Assembly: GCA_027676805.1 (NCBI GenBank)
Contig: JAQENU010000006.1
Location: forward strand, 1 to 64,000
Direction: 5' to 3'
From: Coprobacillaceae bacterium UN01-12pH3A
GTDB taxonomy: Bacteria; Bacillota_I; Bacilli_A; Erysipelotrichales; Coprobacillaceae
DNA length: 64,000 bases
The notes under the pieces were generated by a model, which did no database searches, was not told the DNA's origin, and saw nothing but the letters and a program-made list of their open reading frames with translations. The translations under genes were made by a program, and so were the position numbers. This document shows, one piece after another, positions 1 to 8,064 of the stretch; position 1 is the first letter of the stretch; each line of letters starts with the position of its first letter.

Positions 1-750
1 GATGCTGCTGAATCATTAGGAGCAACTTATAAAGGAATTCAAACAGGAACTTTTGGTGATTACAGTGCCATATCTTTTAATGGGAATAAGATTATTACCG
101 GTTCATCAGGGGGAATGTTCTTGACTGATAATGAAGAAGCAGCAAATAAGGTAAGAAAATGGTCAACACAATCAAGAGAAAATGCACCATGGTATCAACA
201 TGAAGAACTAGGATATAACTACAGAATGTCAAATGTCATTGCGGGTGTTGTAAGAGGACAACTTCCATATTTAGAAGAACATATTGCACAAAAGAAAGCA
301 ATCTACGAAAGATATAAAGAAGGATTAAAAGAGTTACCAGTTCAAATGAATCCCTATGATGAAATGAATAGTGAACCAAACTTTTGGTTATCATGTATGA
401 TCATTGATAAAGAGGCGATGTGTAAACAAGTAAGAAGTGAAACAGAAGCAATATACATTAGTGAACAAGGGAAATCATGTCCAACAGAAATCTTAGAAAC
501 ATTAGCGAACTATAATGCAGAGGGAAGACCAATATGGAAACCAATGCATATGCAGCCTATTTATAGAATGAATCCATTCATTACAAGAAATGGAAATGGC
601 AGAGCAAAGACAAATGCTTATATAGAAGGAAGTACAATAGATGTAGGAATGGATATATTTGATAGAGGACTATGTTTGCCATCTGATAATAAGATGACAG
701 AAGAAGAACAAGATAAAATCATAGAAATGATAAAGGAGTGTTTTCAGTAA
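1..750 (+). CDS. DegT/DnrJ/EryC1-type sugar aminotransferase (PglE/EpsN-like), 5' end outside window
   Basis: The reading frame is open from base 1, so the N-terminal part of this PLP enzyme lies before the window. The visible part begins [12 protein letters not shown], which carries the conserved PLP-contacting Asp of the family. The Schiff-base lysine is probably Lys30 of the visible protein, in [10 protein letters not shown]. The family transfers an amino group from glutamate to a 4-keto nucleotide sugar. Followed directly by a phosphosugar transferase and a hexapeptide acetyltransferase, it matches the PglE-PglC-PglD or EpsN-EpsL-EpsM arrangement, so UDP-4-amino-4,6-dideoxy-GlcNAc is the likely product. 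The dehydratase (PglF-like) would be expected upstream, outside the window. The exact sugar is inference. Confidence 0.9.
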   Translation, partial: DAAESLGATYKGIQTGTFGDYSAISFNGNKIITGSSGGMFLTDNEEAANKVRKWSTQSRENAPWYQHEELGYNYRMSNVIAGVVRGQLPYLEEHIAQKKAIYERYKEGLKELPVQMNPYDEMNSEPNFWLSCMIIDKEAMCKQVRSETEAIYISEQGKSCPTEILETLANYNAEGRPIWKPMHMQPIYRMNPFITRNGNGRAKTNAYIEGSTIDVGMDIFDRGLCLPSDNKMTEEEQDKIIEMIKECFQ

Positions 751-1349
751 TGTATCGACACTTTCTTAAGAGATTCTTTGATTTTACTCTTTCGTTAATA
801 GCTATTATTTTATTAAGTCCAGTATTTATTATTGTAGCTATATTAATAAGAACAAAACTAGGTAGCCCCGTTATCTTTTGCCAAGAAAGACCCGGAAAAG
901 ATGAAAAGCTATTTAAGATGTATAAGTTTAGAAGTATGACAAGTGAAACTGATGAAGAAGGAAAACTATTACCTGATGAAGTAAGATTAACATCATTTGG
1001 TAAAAAACTACGTTCAACATCATTGGATGAGCTTCCTGAACTATTTAATATCTTAAAAGGAGATATGAGTATTGTTGGGCCTAGACCATTACTAGTTCAA
1101 TATCTTCCTTTGTATAATGATGTTCAAAAACACAGACATGATGTAAAACCTGGATTCACTGGATATGCACAGGTGAATGGTAGAAATCGTATTAGTTGGG
1201 AAGAAAAATTTGATTTAGATGTAGAGTATGTTAACAATCTTTCTTTTTTGATGGATATAAAGATTATTTTCAAAACAATCAAAGTTGTATTGTTTAAAGA
1301 AGGAATCACAAGTGATTCTTCAGTAACAATGGAGGAGTTTAAAGGATGA
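750..1349 (+). CDS. initiating undecaprenyl-phosphate sugar phosphotransferase (PglC/EpsL-like)
   Basis: This 199-residue protein is a minimal bacterial sugar transferase. It loads a phosphosugar onto undecaprenyl phosphate at the inner face of the membrane and so starts the repeat unit. Visible family features are FLKRFFDF at the N-terminus, one hydrophobic (probably re-entrant) helix at about residues 10-33, KFRSM, the catalytic Asp-Glu pair in [12 protein letters not shown], and SIVGPRP. The ATG at 750 is chosen over the GTG at 738 because an AAAGGAG site lies 11 bases before it. It overlaps the preceding stop codon by one base (TAATG), indicating translational coupling. Its length is the monotopic PglC type, not the long WbaP type. 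Confidence 0.92.
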   Translation: MYRHFLKRFFDFTLSLIAIILLSPVFIIVAILIRTKLGSPVIFCQERPGKDEKLFKMYKFRSMTSETDEEGKLLPDEVRLTSFGKKLRSTSLDELPELFNILKGDMSIVGPRPLLVQYLPLYNDVQKHRHDVKPGFTGYAQVNGRNRISWEEKFDLDVEYVNNLSFLMDIKIIFKTIKVVLFKEGITSDSSVTMEEFKG

Positions 1350-1957
1350 AAGTACTGATTATCATTGGTGCAGGAGGACACGGAAAAGTGATTGCAGATA
1401 TCGCTTATAGTAATGGATATAAAGAAATTTCTTTTATTGATGATACAAAGAAAGCATTTGATAATTACCAAGTTGTAGGAACTACTAAAGATATAGATAA
1501 ATTTGATTCTAATAAATACGAATTTATTATTGCAATTGGAAATAATAAAATCCGAGAAAAAATTCAAAAAAAGTTAGTATCAAAAGGATTAAATGTAGCT
1601 ACTTTAATTCATCCAAGTGTAGTGATTGGTCCATCAGTTATAATTGGAAAAGGAACTGTTATAATGGCAAATTGTGTAATAAATGCAGGGAGTTTTATTG
1701 GTGAAGGCTGTATTATCAATACTGCTTCAACTATTGATCATGATTGTATAATCCATGATTATGTTCATATTTCTCCAGGTGTGCATATTGCTGGTACGGT
1801 AGAAATTAAAGAAAGAACATGGATAGGAATTGGAAGTTCAATAAAAAACAATATTAAGATTTGTGAAGATTGTATCTTTGGTGCTGGTTCAGTAGTCATC
1901 AAAGATATTTTTAATAGCGGTACATATGTAGGAATACCCGTAAAGAAAATAAAGTAA
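1346..1957 (+). CDS. sugar O/N-acetyltransferase, hexapeptide-repeat (PglD/EpsM/NeuD-like)
   Basis: This 203-residue protein has an N-terminal Rossmann-like nucleotide-sugar binding half ([13 protein letters not shown] near residue 8) and a C-terminal left-handed beta-helix of hexapeptide repeats such as [15 protein letters not shown]. The His in ASTIDHDC corresponds to the catalytic base of PglD. PglD uses acetyl-CoA to N-acetylate the 4-amino group of the UDP-sugar made by the upstream aminotransferase. The start overlaps the sugar transferase stop as ATGA. The order aminotransferase, transferase, acetyltransferase supports synthesis of an N,N'-diacetylbacillosamine-type initiating sugar. 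The exact sugar is inferred. Confidence 0.9.
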   Translation: MKVLIIIGAGGHGKVIADIAYSNGYKEISFIDDTKKAFDNYQVVGTTKDIDKFDSNKYEFIIAIGNNKIREKIQKKLVSKGLNVATLIHPSVVIGPSVIIGKGTVIMANCVINAGSFIGEGCIINTASTIDHDCIIHDYVHISPGVHIAGTVEIKERTWIGIGSSIKNNIKICEDCIFGAGSVVIKDIFNSGTYVGIPVKKIK

Positions 1958-1969
1958 AGAGGTAAGTAT

Positions 1970-3130
1970 ATGAAAAGAGCATTAATGACTGCTACTGTAC
2001 CATCAATGATTGGACAGTTTAATATGAATAACATTAAACTACTTCAAGAACTTGGGTATAAAGTAGATATTGCATGTAATTTTGATGATCATTCTGTTTG
2101 GTCACCTGAAAAAATCGTATCACTCAAGAAAACATTAGATGAATTGAATGTTCATATGTATCAAATCGATTTCACTAGAAGTTTTTTCAGAATAAAACAA
2201 CATGTAAAATCATATAAACAAATGAAAAAACTAATCAATGAAAGAAAATATGATCTTATTCATACACATACTCCTATTTCAAGCTTAATCACACGAATTG
2301 CATTTAAGAATAGTCATATATTCAATAAATGCAGAATGATTTATACAGCGCACGGTTTTCATTTCTTTAAAGGGAACAACCCTTTAAAGAATTTTTTATT
2401 TAGAAATATTGAAAGATACGGAGCAAGATATACAGATACACTTATTACTATTAATAAAGAGGATTATGAAGCAGCAAAAAAATTCAAGTTAAGAAAAAAC
2501 GGAACTGTAGAATATGTGTCCGGGGTCGGAATTGATTTGGATAAAATTAATTCTATTCAAGGGAATAGAGAAAAAATTATTAATGATCTTGATATCTCGA
2601 AAGACTCTATATTATTGCTTTCAGTTGGTGAACTAAGCAAAAGAAAAAATCATGAATCCATGATAAAAGCATTAGCTCATTTACCTAATAATTTCCACTA
2701 TCTCATTTGCGGTCAGGGGCAGTTAAAACACTATTTAATCGAATTGGCAACAAAAAATTCTGTTGAGGATCATGTTCATTTTTTAGGTTACTGCCCTAAT
2801 ATTATTGAAATTATGAAATCATGTCAATTATTTATTTTCCCATCTCTCCAAGAAGGATTACCTGTTGCATTGATGGAAGCCATAGCGTGTCAATTACCGT
2901 GTATTGCTTCTAATATTCGAGGAAATTGTGACTTGTTGTCCGGTAACTATAACTCTAGGTTATTTGATTTAAAGAAAGAGGATTTAGCTGGGATAATCTT
3001 AAATTTAGTTAATCACCTCAATCAAGACCAGCATGAGAAAAATGAGACAATCCTTAAACTAATAAGTAAAAATAATATTAAAAAAATAATGACGGATATA
3101 TATAAGGAGGAATCTTATGCCAAGAATTAG
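1970..3130 (+). CDS. glycosyltransferase family 4 (EpsD-like)
   Basis: This 386-residue GT-B fold glycosyltransferase is expected to act on the cytoplasmic side of the lipid-linked repeat unit. The N-terminal half contains DLIHTHTPISSLI and TAHGFHFF, typical of GT4 enzymes of the EpsD/WbpH type. The donor-binding C-terminal half holds SVGELSKRKNHESMIKA and the E-x7-E motif region PSLQEGLPVALMEAIA. The start has AGAGG eight bases upstream. It lies second after the initiating-sugar genes and overlaps the next gene by 14 bases. Donor and acceptor sugars cannot be read from sequence. Confidence 0.9.
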   Translation: MKRALMTATVPSMIGQFNMNNIKLLQELGYKVDIACNFDDHSVWSPEKIVSLKKTLDELNVHMYQIDFTRSFFRIKQHVKSYKQMKKLINERKYDLIHTHTPISSLITRIAFKNSHIFNKCRMIYTAHGFHFFKGNNPLKNFLFRNIERYGARYTDTLITINKEDYEAAKKFKLRKNGTVEYVSGVGIDLDKINSIQGNREKIINDLDISKDSILLLSVGELSKRKNHESMIKALAHLPNNFHYLICGQGQLKHYLIELATKNSVEDHVHFLGYCPNIIEIMKSCQLFIFPSLQEGLPVALMEAIACQLPCIASNIRGNCDLLSGNYNSRLFDLKKEDLAGIILNLVNHLNQDQHEKNETILKLISKNNIKKIMTDIYKEESYAKN

Positions 3131-3914
3131 TATTATTATGGGAATATACAATACCCCCAATAAAGAAATAGTAAAAGAAGCAGTGGATTCCATTTTAAAT
3201 CAATCTTTCAAAGATTTTGAATTTATTATATGTGATGATGGATCGACCGATGAAACATATCAAACAGTTAAAGAACTCATTAATAATGATCTGCGGTGTA
3301 TACTCCTTAAAAACGATAAGAATGTTGGTTTAGCTCAAACTCTGAATAATTGTTTAAAAGTTAGTAATGGTGAATATATCGCTAGAATGGATGCTGATGA
3401 CATTTCTGTATTAACAAGATTAGAAGAGGAAGTTAGTTTTTTAGATCAGCATCCTGAATTTTCTCTTGTCAGTGGCTATGCAGAATTATTTGATGAATAT
3501 GGCATATATGGCATTCGAACAAATGTGGAATATCCGCAAAACAAAGATATGTTGTTTGGTCCTCCTTTTATTCATGCAGCCATGCTCATCCGCAAAAAGG
3601 ATTTACTTGATTTAGGCGGTTATCGAGTATGTAAAGAAACCCTGAGAGCAGAAGATTATGATCTATGGATGCGGTTATATGCTTCAGGAAAACGAGGATA
3701 CAATTTGCAAATGGTTGTTTATAAAATTCGAGAAGACAAAAATGCTTATAAAAGACGTGCCTATAAATATAGATTTGATGAAGCCCAAGTAAGATACCAT
3801 GGATTTAAACGACTAGGATTACTGCCAAATGGAATATTTTATGTGATCAAGCCATTAATAGTTGGATTAATTCCACAAAGCATGCTTAAAATTTTAAGAA
3901 ACGAAGCGATTTAG
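3117..3914 (+). CDS. glycosyltransferase family 2
   Basis: This 265-residue GT-A fold enzyme has the family 2 signature: SIIMGIYN at the N-terminus, ICDDGSTDET with the nucleotide-binding acidic residues, and ARMDADDIS with the metal-binding DxD. It should add one sugar to the growing undecaprenyl-linked repeat. Translation is probably coupled to the upstream GT4 gene because the start lies 14 bases inside it, preceded by AAGGAGG. There is no long membrane-spanning C-terminus, so it is not a processive synthase. Sugar specificity is unknown. Confidence 0.9.
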   Translation: MPRISIIMGIYNTPNKEIVKEAVDSILNQSFKDFEFIICDDGSTDETYQTVKELINNDLRCILLKNDKNVGLAQTLNNCLKVSNGEYIARMDADDISVLTRLEEEVSFLDQHPEFSLVSGYAELFDEYGIYGIRTNVEYPQNKDMLFGPPFIHAAMLIRKKDLLDLGGYRVCKETLRAEDYDLWMRLYASGKRGYNLQMVVYKIREDKNAYKRRAYKYRFDEAQVRYHGFKRLGLLPNGIFYVIKPLIVGLIPQSMLKILRNEAI

Positions 3915-3933
3915 CACCAAGGAGAATCCCAAT

Positions 3934-4041
3934 ATGAAAAAAATAGCACTTAGTTTGAATAATGTCCCTTTTCTCTTATCAGTCTCAATTTCTAAATTAA
4001 ATAAGCTTAAAAATTCAAAAGGAAATTTATGCTTTATTTAA
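3934..4041 (+). CDS. possible 35-residue small ORF ahead of the polymerase gene
   Basis: A short frame starts with ATG at 3934, preceded by a good AAGGAG site seven bases upstream, and reads MKKIALSLNNVPFLL and onward for 35 residues to a TAA at 4039-4041. It fills the gap between the GT2 gene and the polymerase gene and overlaps the polymerase start by 13 bases. It could be a leader that couples translation into the polymerase gene or a remnant of a decayed gene. I recognise no family. The only evidence is the binding site and the overlap. Confidence 0.3.
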   Translation: MKKIALSLNNVPFLLSVSISKLNKLKNSKGNLCFI

Positions 4042-5084
4042 TAAATATATCTTTAATTTTTATCTTATTAATATATTTAAAAACACATCATTATAAAACA
4101 GAGAAAGTAGAACAGCTAATTATTATCTTACTTATTTTATTTGCCGGATTACAGTTGAATTTTAGCGATGATTACCAATCTTATAGAGGCTTATTTGGTG
4201 AGATCAATTCTATAAAAGACGTTATTAATACTATTTTAGAACCAGGATTTGCCTTTTTAATATTTACATTTAAAAAGATAGGTTTAGGGTTTAATACTTT
4301 TTTATTATTTATTGCTTTTTGTTCCATCACTTTAAAAAAGAAAGCAATTAAAAAACTCAGTTCCCTTCCCTATTTATCTTTGTTGTTGTATTTCCTGCTT
4401 TATTACATAACCCAAGATGTCATACAAATCCGGCAAGGCTTAGCGATTGCTGTATGTTTCTACGCCATTATTTTCGTTACCGAGAAAAATCCTTTTGCCT
4501 TTTTTGGAGCTGTTTTTATAGCGATCACCTTTCACTACAGTGCCATTATCTTTCTTCCTGTTTATTTTTTAAAGAATATCAACCTAAAAAATAAAAAGTT
4601 AATTCTATTTTTAGTATTTATCAGTTTGTTAATTTCCAGTGTCAATATATTATCTATCATTAATTGGGTTAACACTTCTTTTCTGCACAGTTCATATATT
4701 TTCCATAAACTAAAGATCTATGACACTGTCAGTATTTCCATTATTAGTGTGACTTTTATCATTCGCTTACTCATCTATATTTTTTACATCTTTTTTACAG
4801 ACAATGATAACCAGAATAAACTATATGCAAATATATATTTACTGGGTATTTTTATCTTTTCTATGTTTCATTCAGTTGAAATACTGGCGGCACGATTTAC
4901 TATTTATTTCCGTTTTATTGAAATACTTATGATACCTGATATTTATAAAAGCGCTAGGAAATGTGAAAACAAATCTAAAAAGATTATGATGTACACATTT
5001 TTACTGTTTATGCTTTTCTACTACATACTAAAGTTCGTTTTAGTCCTTATCGATCCTAATTACTTATTCTATCAGTCTATTTAA
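4029..5084 (+). CDS. EpsG-family / Wzy-type polysaccharide polymerase
   Basis: This 351-residue protein is almost wholly hydrophobic, with about ten predicted membrane segments. Early in the protein is LNFSDDYQSYRGLF, the acidic-aromatic loop that is typical of EpsG-family polymerases, followed later by DVIQIRQGLAIAVCFYAI, a conserved Arg-containing stretch of the same family. Such proteins join flipped repeat units on the outer face of the membrane. It is the only polymerase candidate in the operon, complementing the Wzx flippase at 10463. The weak AAAGGAAA site and the overlapping small ORF suggest coupled, perhaps low, translation. Confidence 0.82.
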   Translation: MLYLINISLIFILLIYLKTHHYKTEKVEQLIIILLILFAGLQLNFSDDYQSYRGLFGEINSIKDVINTILEPGFAFLIFTFKKIGLGFNTFLLFIAFCSITLKKKAIKKLSSLPYLSLLLYFLLYYITQDVIQIRQGLAIAVCFYAIIFVTEKNPFAFFGAVFIAITFHYSAIIFLPVYFLKNINLKNKKLILFLVFISLLISSVNILSIINWVNTSFLHSSYIFHKLKIYDTVSISIISVTFIIRLLIYIFYIFFTDNDNQNKLYANIYLLGIFIFSMFHSVEILAARFTIYFRFIEILMIPDIYKSARKCENKSKKIMMYTFLLFMLFYYILKFVLVLIDPNYLFYQSI

Positions 5085-5097
5085 ACTGGGGGTTTTT

Positions 5098-6168
5098 ATG
5101 AAAAAAAAGATATGTTTTATAATCAATACATTATTAGGCGGTGGAGCAGAAAGAGTAATCTCTACCCTAGCAAATGAATTTTGTGAAGAATATGACATCA
5201 CCATTCTCCTTCTGCTTAAAAAAGAAAAAATTGAATATTCATTGGATAAAAGAGTTCATATCGTTCAATTGCCAGAATTTAAAAACAAATTAACAAAATT
5301 TATTGGTGTCGCAAAAAATTTGTCTCACTTAATGAAAGAATTAAATTGTGATCTATATATATCCTTTTGCACAATAGAAAATGTGATGAGCTTAACAGCA
5401 AATTTATTTGCCAGAAAAAATCTCTTTATTTCTGAACGAAACGCTCCTAAAACGGAAAAAAACAATATGTTTATCATATTACTAAGAAAATTACTTTACA
5501 GTAAAGCAAAGGGTTATATCTTTCAAACAGAAGAGGCTAAAAACTGTTATTCAATGGGAATCCAAAAAAGAAGTTATGTTATAGCGAATCCATTAAAACC
5601 TGATTTACCAACGGCAGAGCCTAATAACGGGCAAATGATTTGCGCCGTTGGAAGATTAAATGCCCAGAAAAACTATCCGTTGCTGTTAGAAAGTTTCTCC
5701 GAGTTTTTAATCCATTTTCCGGATTATCGTCTTTTTATATTTGGAAAAGGTCCACAAGAAAACATCCTGCGCTCGATGATTCATCAATTAAACCTTGAAT
5801 CTGCGGTTATTCTTAAAGGCTTTAGTAATAATGTCCATGAAGAAATCAAAACCATGGATTTTTTTGTTATGAGTTCTGATTATGAAGGCATGCCGAATGC
5901 CTTAATGGAAGCGATGGCAATGGGTTTACCTTGCATTTCTACAGATTGTCCATCCGGAGGGCCAAGAGCACTGATAGAAAACGGCGTAAATGGACTACTG
6001 TTTCCGGTTCAAGATAAGCAGGAACTTGTCAAACAAATGTCCTTATTAGCAAGTGATAAAAAGCTGAGAATGAGCATTGCTGAAAACGCTAAAAAAGTGG
6101 CAGATAATTATTCTGTTTCAACAATTATTGAAGAATGGAAGATATTATTTTATGAAAATATATACTAA
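5098..6168 (+). CDS. glycosyltransferase family 4 (PglH/PglJ/AmsD-like)
   Basis: This 356-residue GT-B enzyme begins KICFIINTLLGGGAERVISTLA, a hallmark of a GT4 subgroup that includes GalNAc and galactose transferases of capsule and N-glycan pathways. Donor-site features are CAVGRLNAQKNYPLLLESF and MSSDYEGMPNALMEAMAMGLP (the E-x7-E region), plus DCPSGGPRALIENG, which is typical of the PglJ/PglH/AmsD group. It starts 13 bases after the polymerase gene with a GGGGG-rich binding site. It is the third glycosyltransferase in the operon and should elongate the repeat unit on the cytoplasmic face. The actual sugar is not determinable here. Confidence 0.9.
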   Translation: MKKKICFIINTLLGGGAERVISTLANEFCEEYDITILLLLKKEKIEYSLDKRVHIVQLPEFKNKLTKFIGVAKNLSHLMKELNCDLYISFCTIENVMSLTANLFARKNLFISERNAPKTEKNNMFIILLRKLLYSKAKGYIFQTEEAKNCYSMGIQKRSYVIANPLKPDLPTAEPNNGQMICAVGRLNAQKNYPLLLESFSEFLIHFPDYRLFIFGKGPQENILRSMIHQLNLESAVILKGFSNNVHEEIKTMDFFVMSSDYEGMPNALMEAMAMGLPCISTDCPSGGPRALIENGVNGLLFPVQDKQELVKQMSLLASDKKLRMSIAENAKKVADNYSVSTIIEEWKILFYENIY

Positions 6169-6183
6169 ACAAGGAGGTCATTC

Positions 6184-7179
6184 ATGACTACGATATTCAT
6201 TACAGGCGGAGCAGGATTTATTGGTTCTCACCTTACACAAGAATTACTTAAACAGGGAACACAAGTTATCAGCATAGATAATTTTAATGATTATTACGAC
6301 CCAAATTTAAAAGAAAAAAACTACGAGTTAATCAAACAAACCGCAAAAGGAGTTAATACATTTTATAAACTTTATAGAGGGGATATCCGTGATAAAGAAT
6401 TAATAGAGAAAATATTTACTGAAAACAAAATAGATAGTGTTGTTTCTTTGGCCGCCAATGCCGGTGTTAGACCCTCTATTGATAATCCATCATTCTATGT
6501 TGATGTTAACTTAATGGGATTAACAAATTTATTAGAAGCTAGTCGTTTTCATGACGTCAAAAGCTTTGTTTTTATTTCTTCATCCTCAGTATACGGAAAC
6601 AACAAGAAAGTACCATTCAGTGAAAAGGACGCTGTAGATCATCCTATATCCCCCTATGCTGCAACTAAAAAAGCGGGGGAATTATTGTGCTATACTTATC
6701 ATTCACTATTCAAAATGAATATTGCTTGTTTGCGATATTTCACAGTATATGGTCCTAGACAAAGACCTGATTTAGCAATCAATAAATTTACTCGCCTTAT
6801 TTTAGAGGGGCAATCCATCCCCATGTATGGAGATGGGGGTACTTCAAGAGATTATACATATATAAGTGATATTGTAACTGGTACCATACAAGCATTAAAT
6901 TATGTCATGCAAAAGGACAGACTAATTTATGACATTTTCAATTTAGGAGGGAGTCACCCTATTGTATTAAGAGAACTTATAAACATTATTGCCCAGACAA
7001 TCAAAAAAGAACCAATCATTCAACAACTTCCTATGCAGCCGGGTGACGTAAATACAACATACAGTGATTTTTCACATGCTAAAGAAATTCTGAATTATCA
7101 GCCTAAGATCGAAATAAAGGAAGGTATCGCTAAATTTGTTGGGTGGTACATTCAAGAGGTATTCAGCCATGTCAGTTAA
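6184..7179 (+). CDS. NAD-dependent nucleotide-sugar 4-epimerase, UDP-glucuronate type
   Basis: This 331-residue extended short-chain dehydrogenase has GGAGFIGS at residues 8-15 for NAD binding, a Ser triplet near 133-135 and the catalytic Tyr158-x3-Lys162 in SPYAATKKAGE. The segments NFNDYYDPNLKEKN and YFTVYGPRQRPD resemble UDP-glucuronate 4-epimerases (CapI/LspL group), which turn UDP-GlcA into UDP-GalA. The operon also encodes a UDP-glucose 6-dehydrogenase at 11885 that would supply UDP-GlcA. The next gene overlaps its 3' end. A general UDP-hexose epimerase is the alternative. Confidence 0.85.
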   Translation: MTTIFITGGAGFIGSHLTQELLKQGTQVISIDNFNDYYDPNLKEKNYELIKQTAKGVNTFYKLYRGDIRDKELIEKIFTENKIDSVVSLAANAGVRPSIDNPSFYVDVNLMGLTNLLEASRFHDVKSFVFISSSSVYGNNKKVPFSEKDAVDHPISPYAATKKAGELLCYTYHSLFKMNIACLRYFTVYGPRQRPDLAINKFTRLILEGQSIPMYGDGGTSRDYTYISDIVTGTIQALNYVMQKDRLIYDIFNLGGSHPIVLRELINIIAQTIKKEPIIQQLPMQPGDVNTTYSDFSHAKEILNYQPKIEIKEGIAKFVGWYIQEVFSHVS

Positions 7180-8035
7180 AAGAGAACTACTTAAGTTACT
7201 GCCGGATAAAATTTACTTACAGCTACAATATTATAAATATTTTAAAAAGTTTATTAATTTTAAACATCCCAAAACCTTTAACGAAAAATTGCAATGGTTA
7301 AAGCTTAATGACAAAAAGCCGCAATATACTGAACTTGTGGATAAGTATCAATTCAAAAAAGTAATCTCTCAAAAACTAGGGGAAGAATTTGTCGTTCCGC
7401 TAATTAATGTTTATGATCAAGCAGATGAAATTGACTTTGACCAATTGCCTAATCAGTTTGTATTGAAAGCCACCCATGACAGTGGGAGTGTTTTTATATG
7501 TAAAGATAAAACTGCTGTAGATATTCCTAAAGTTAGACAGTTCTTTAATCAAAGTCTTAAGATAAATTATTTTTATGGCACTAGAGAGTGGCCATATAAG
7601 CAAGTTAAACCAAGAATCATTGCAGAACAGTATCTTATTGATGAATCAGGGTTTGAATTAAAAGATTATAAAGTTTTCTGTTTTAATGGTATTCCTAAAC
7701 TTATTGGTTTGGTTAAAGGAAGAACTAATACACCTACCGAAGACTTTTATAGCACAGAATGGAAAAAAGTAGATATTGAGTTTGGGGGCTATCCAAATTC
7801 AACCACCATTATGGAAAAACCAGTTTTCCTAGAAGAAATGCTTAGATTATCGACTTTGCTAGCCAAAGATACTTATTTTTTAAGAGTGGACTGGAACTAT
7901 GCAAACCAGCATCTGAAACTAGGAGAATTAACGTTCTACGAAACTGCTGGTCTAGAGACGATAAAACCCGATCACTGGAATCAACAGTTAGGAGAATGGA
8001 TTCAATTACCCATTGATAGAACCTATGAAAAATAG
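7169..8035 (+). CDS. TupA-like ATP-grasp ligase
   Basis: This 288-residue protein matches the TupA-like ATP-grasp family. Recognisable parts are PKTFNEKLQWLKLND near the N-terminus, the nucleotide-binding stretch FVLKATHDSGSVFICKDK and the later EQYLIDESGFELKDYKVFCFNG. TupA of teichuronopeptide synthesis is thought to join an amino acid or peptide to a uronic acid through ATP-dependent amide formation. Flanked by a uronic-acid epimerase gene and a diaminobutyrate aminotransferase gene, it probably amidates the uronic acid of the repeat unit. The ATG at 7169 is chosen because AGAGGT lies eight bases upstream. The frame is open from a TTG at 7136, and the CDS overlaps the epimerase gene by 11 bases. 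Confidence 0.82.
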   Translation: MSVKRELLKLLPDKIYLQLQYYKYFKKFINFKHPKTFNEKLQWLKLNDKKPQYTELVDKYQFKKVISQKLGEEFVVPLINVYDQADEIDFDQLPNQFVLKATHDSGSVFICKDKTAVDIPKVRQFFNQSLKINYFYGTREWPYKQVKPRIIAEQYLIDESGFELKDYKVFCFNGIPKLIGLVKGRTNTPTEDFYSTEWKKVDIEFGGYPNSTTIMEKPVFLEEMLRLSTLLAKDTYFLRVDWNYANQHLKLGELTFYETAGLETIKPDHWNQQLGEWIQLPIDRTYEK

Positions 8036-8064
8036 GAAATATAAACGAAAAGCGAGGAATTAAA

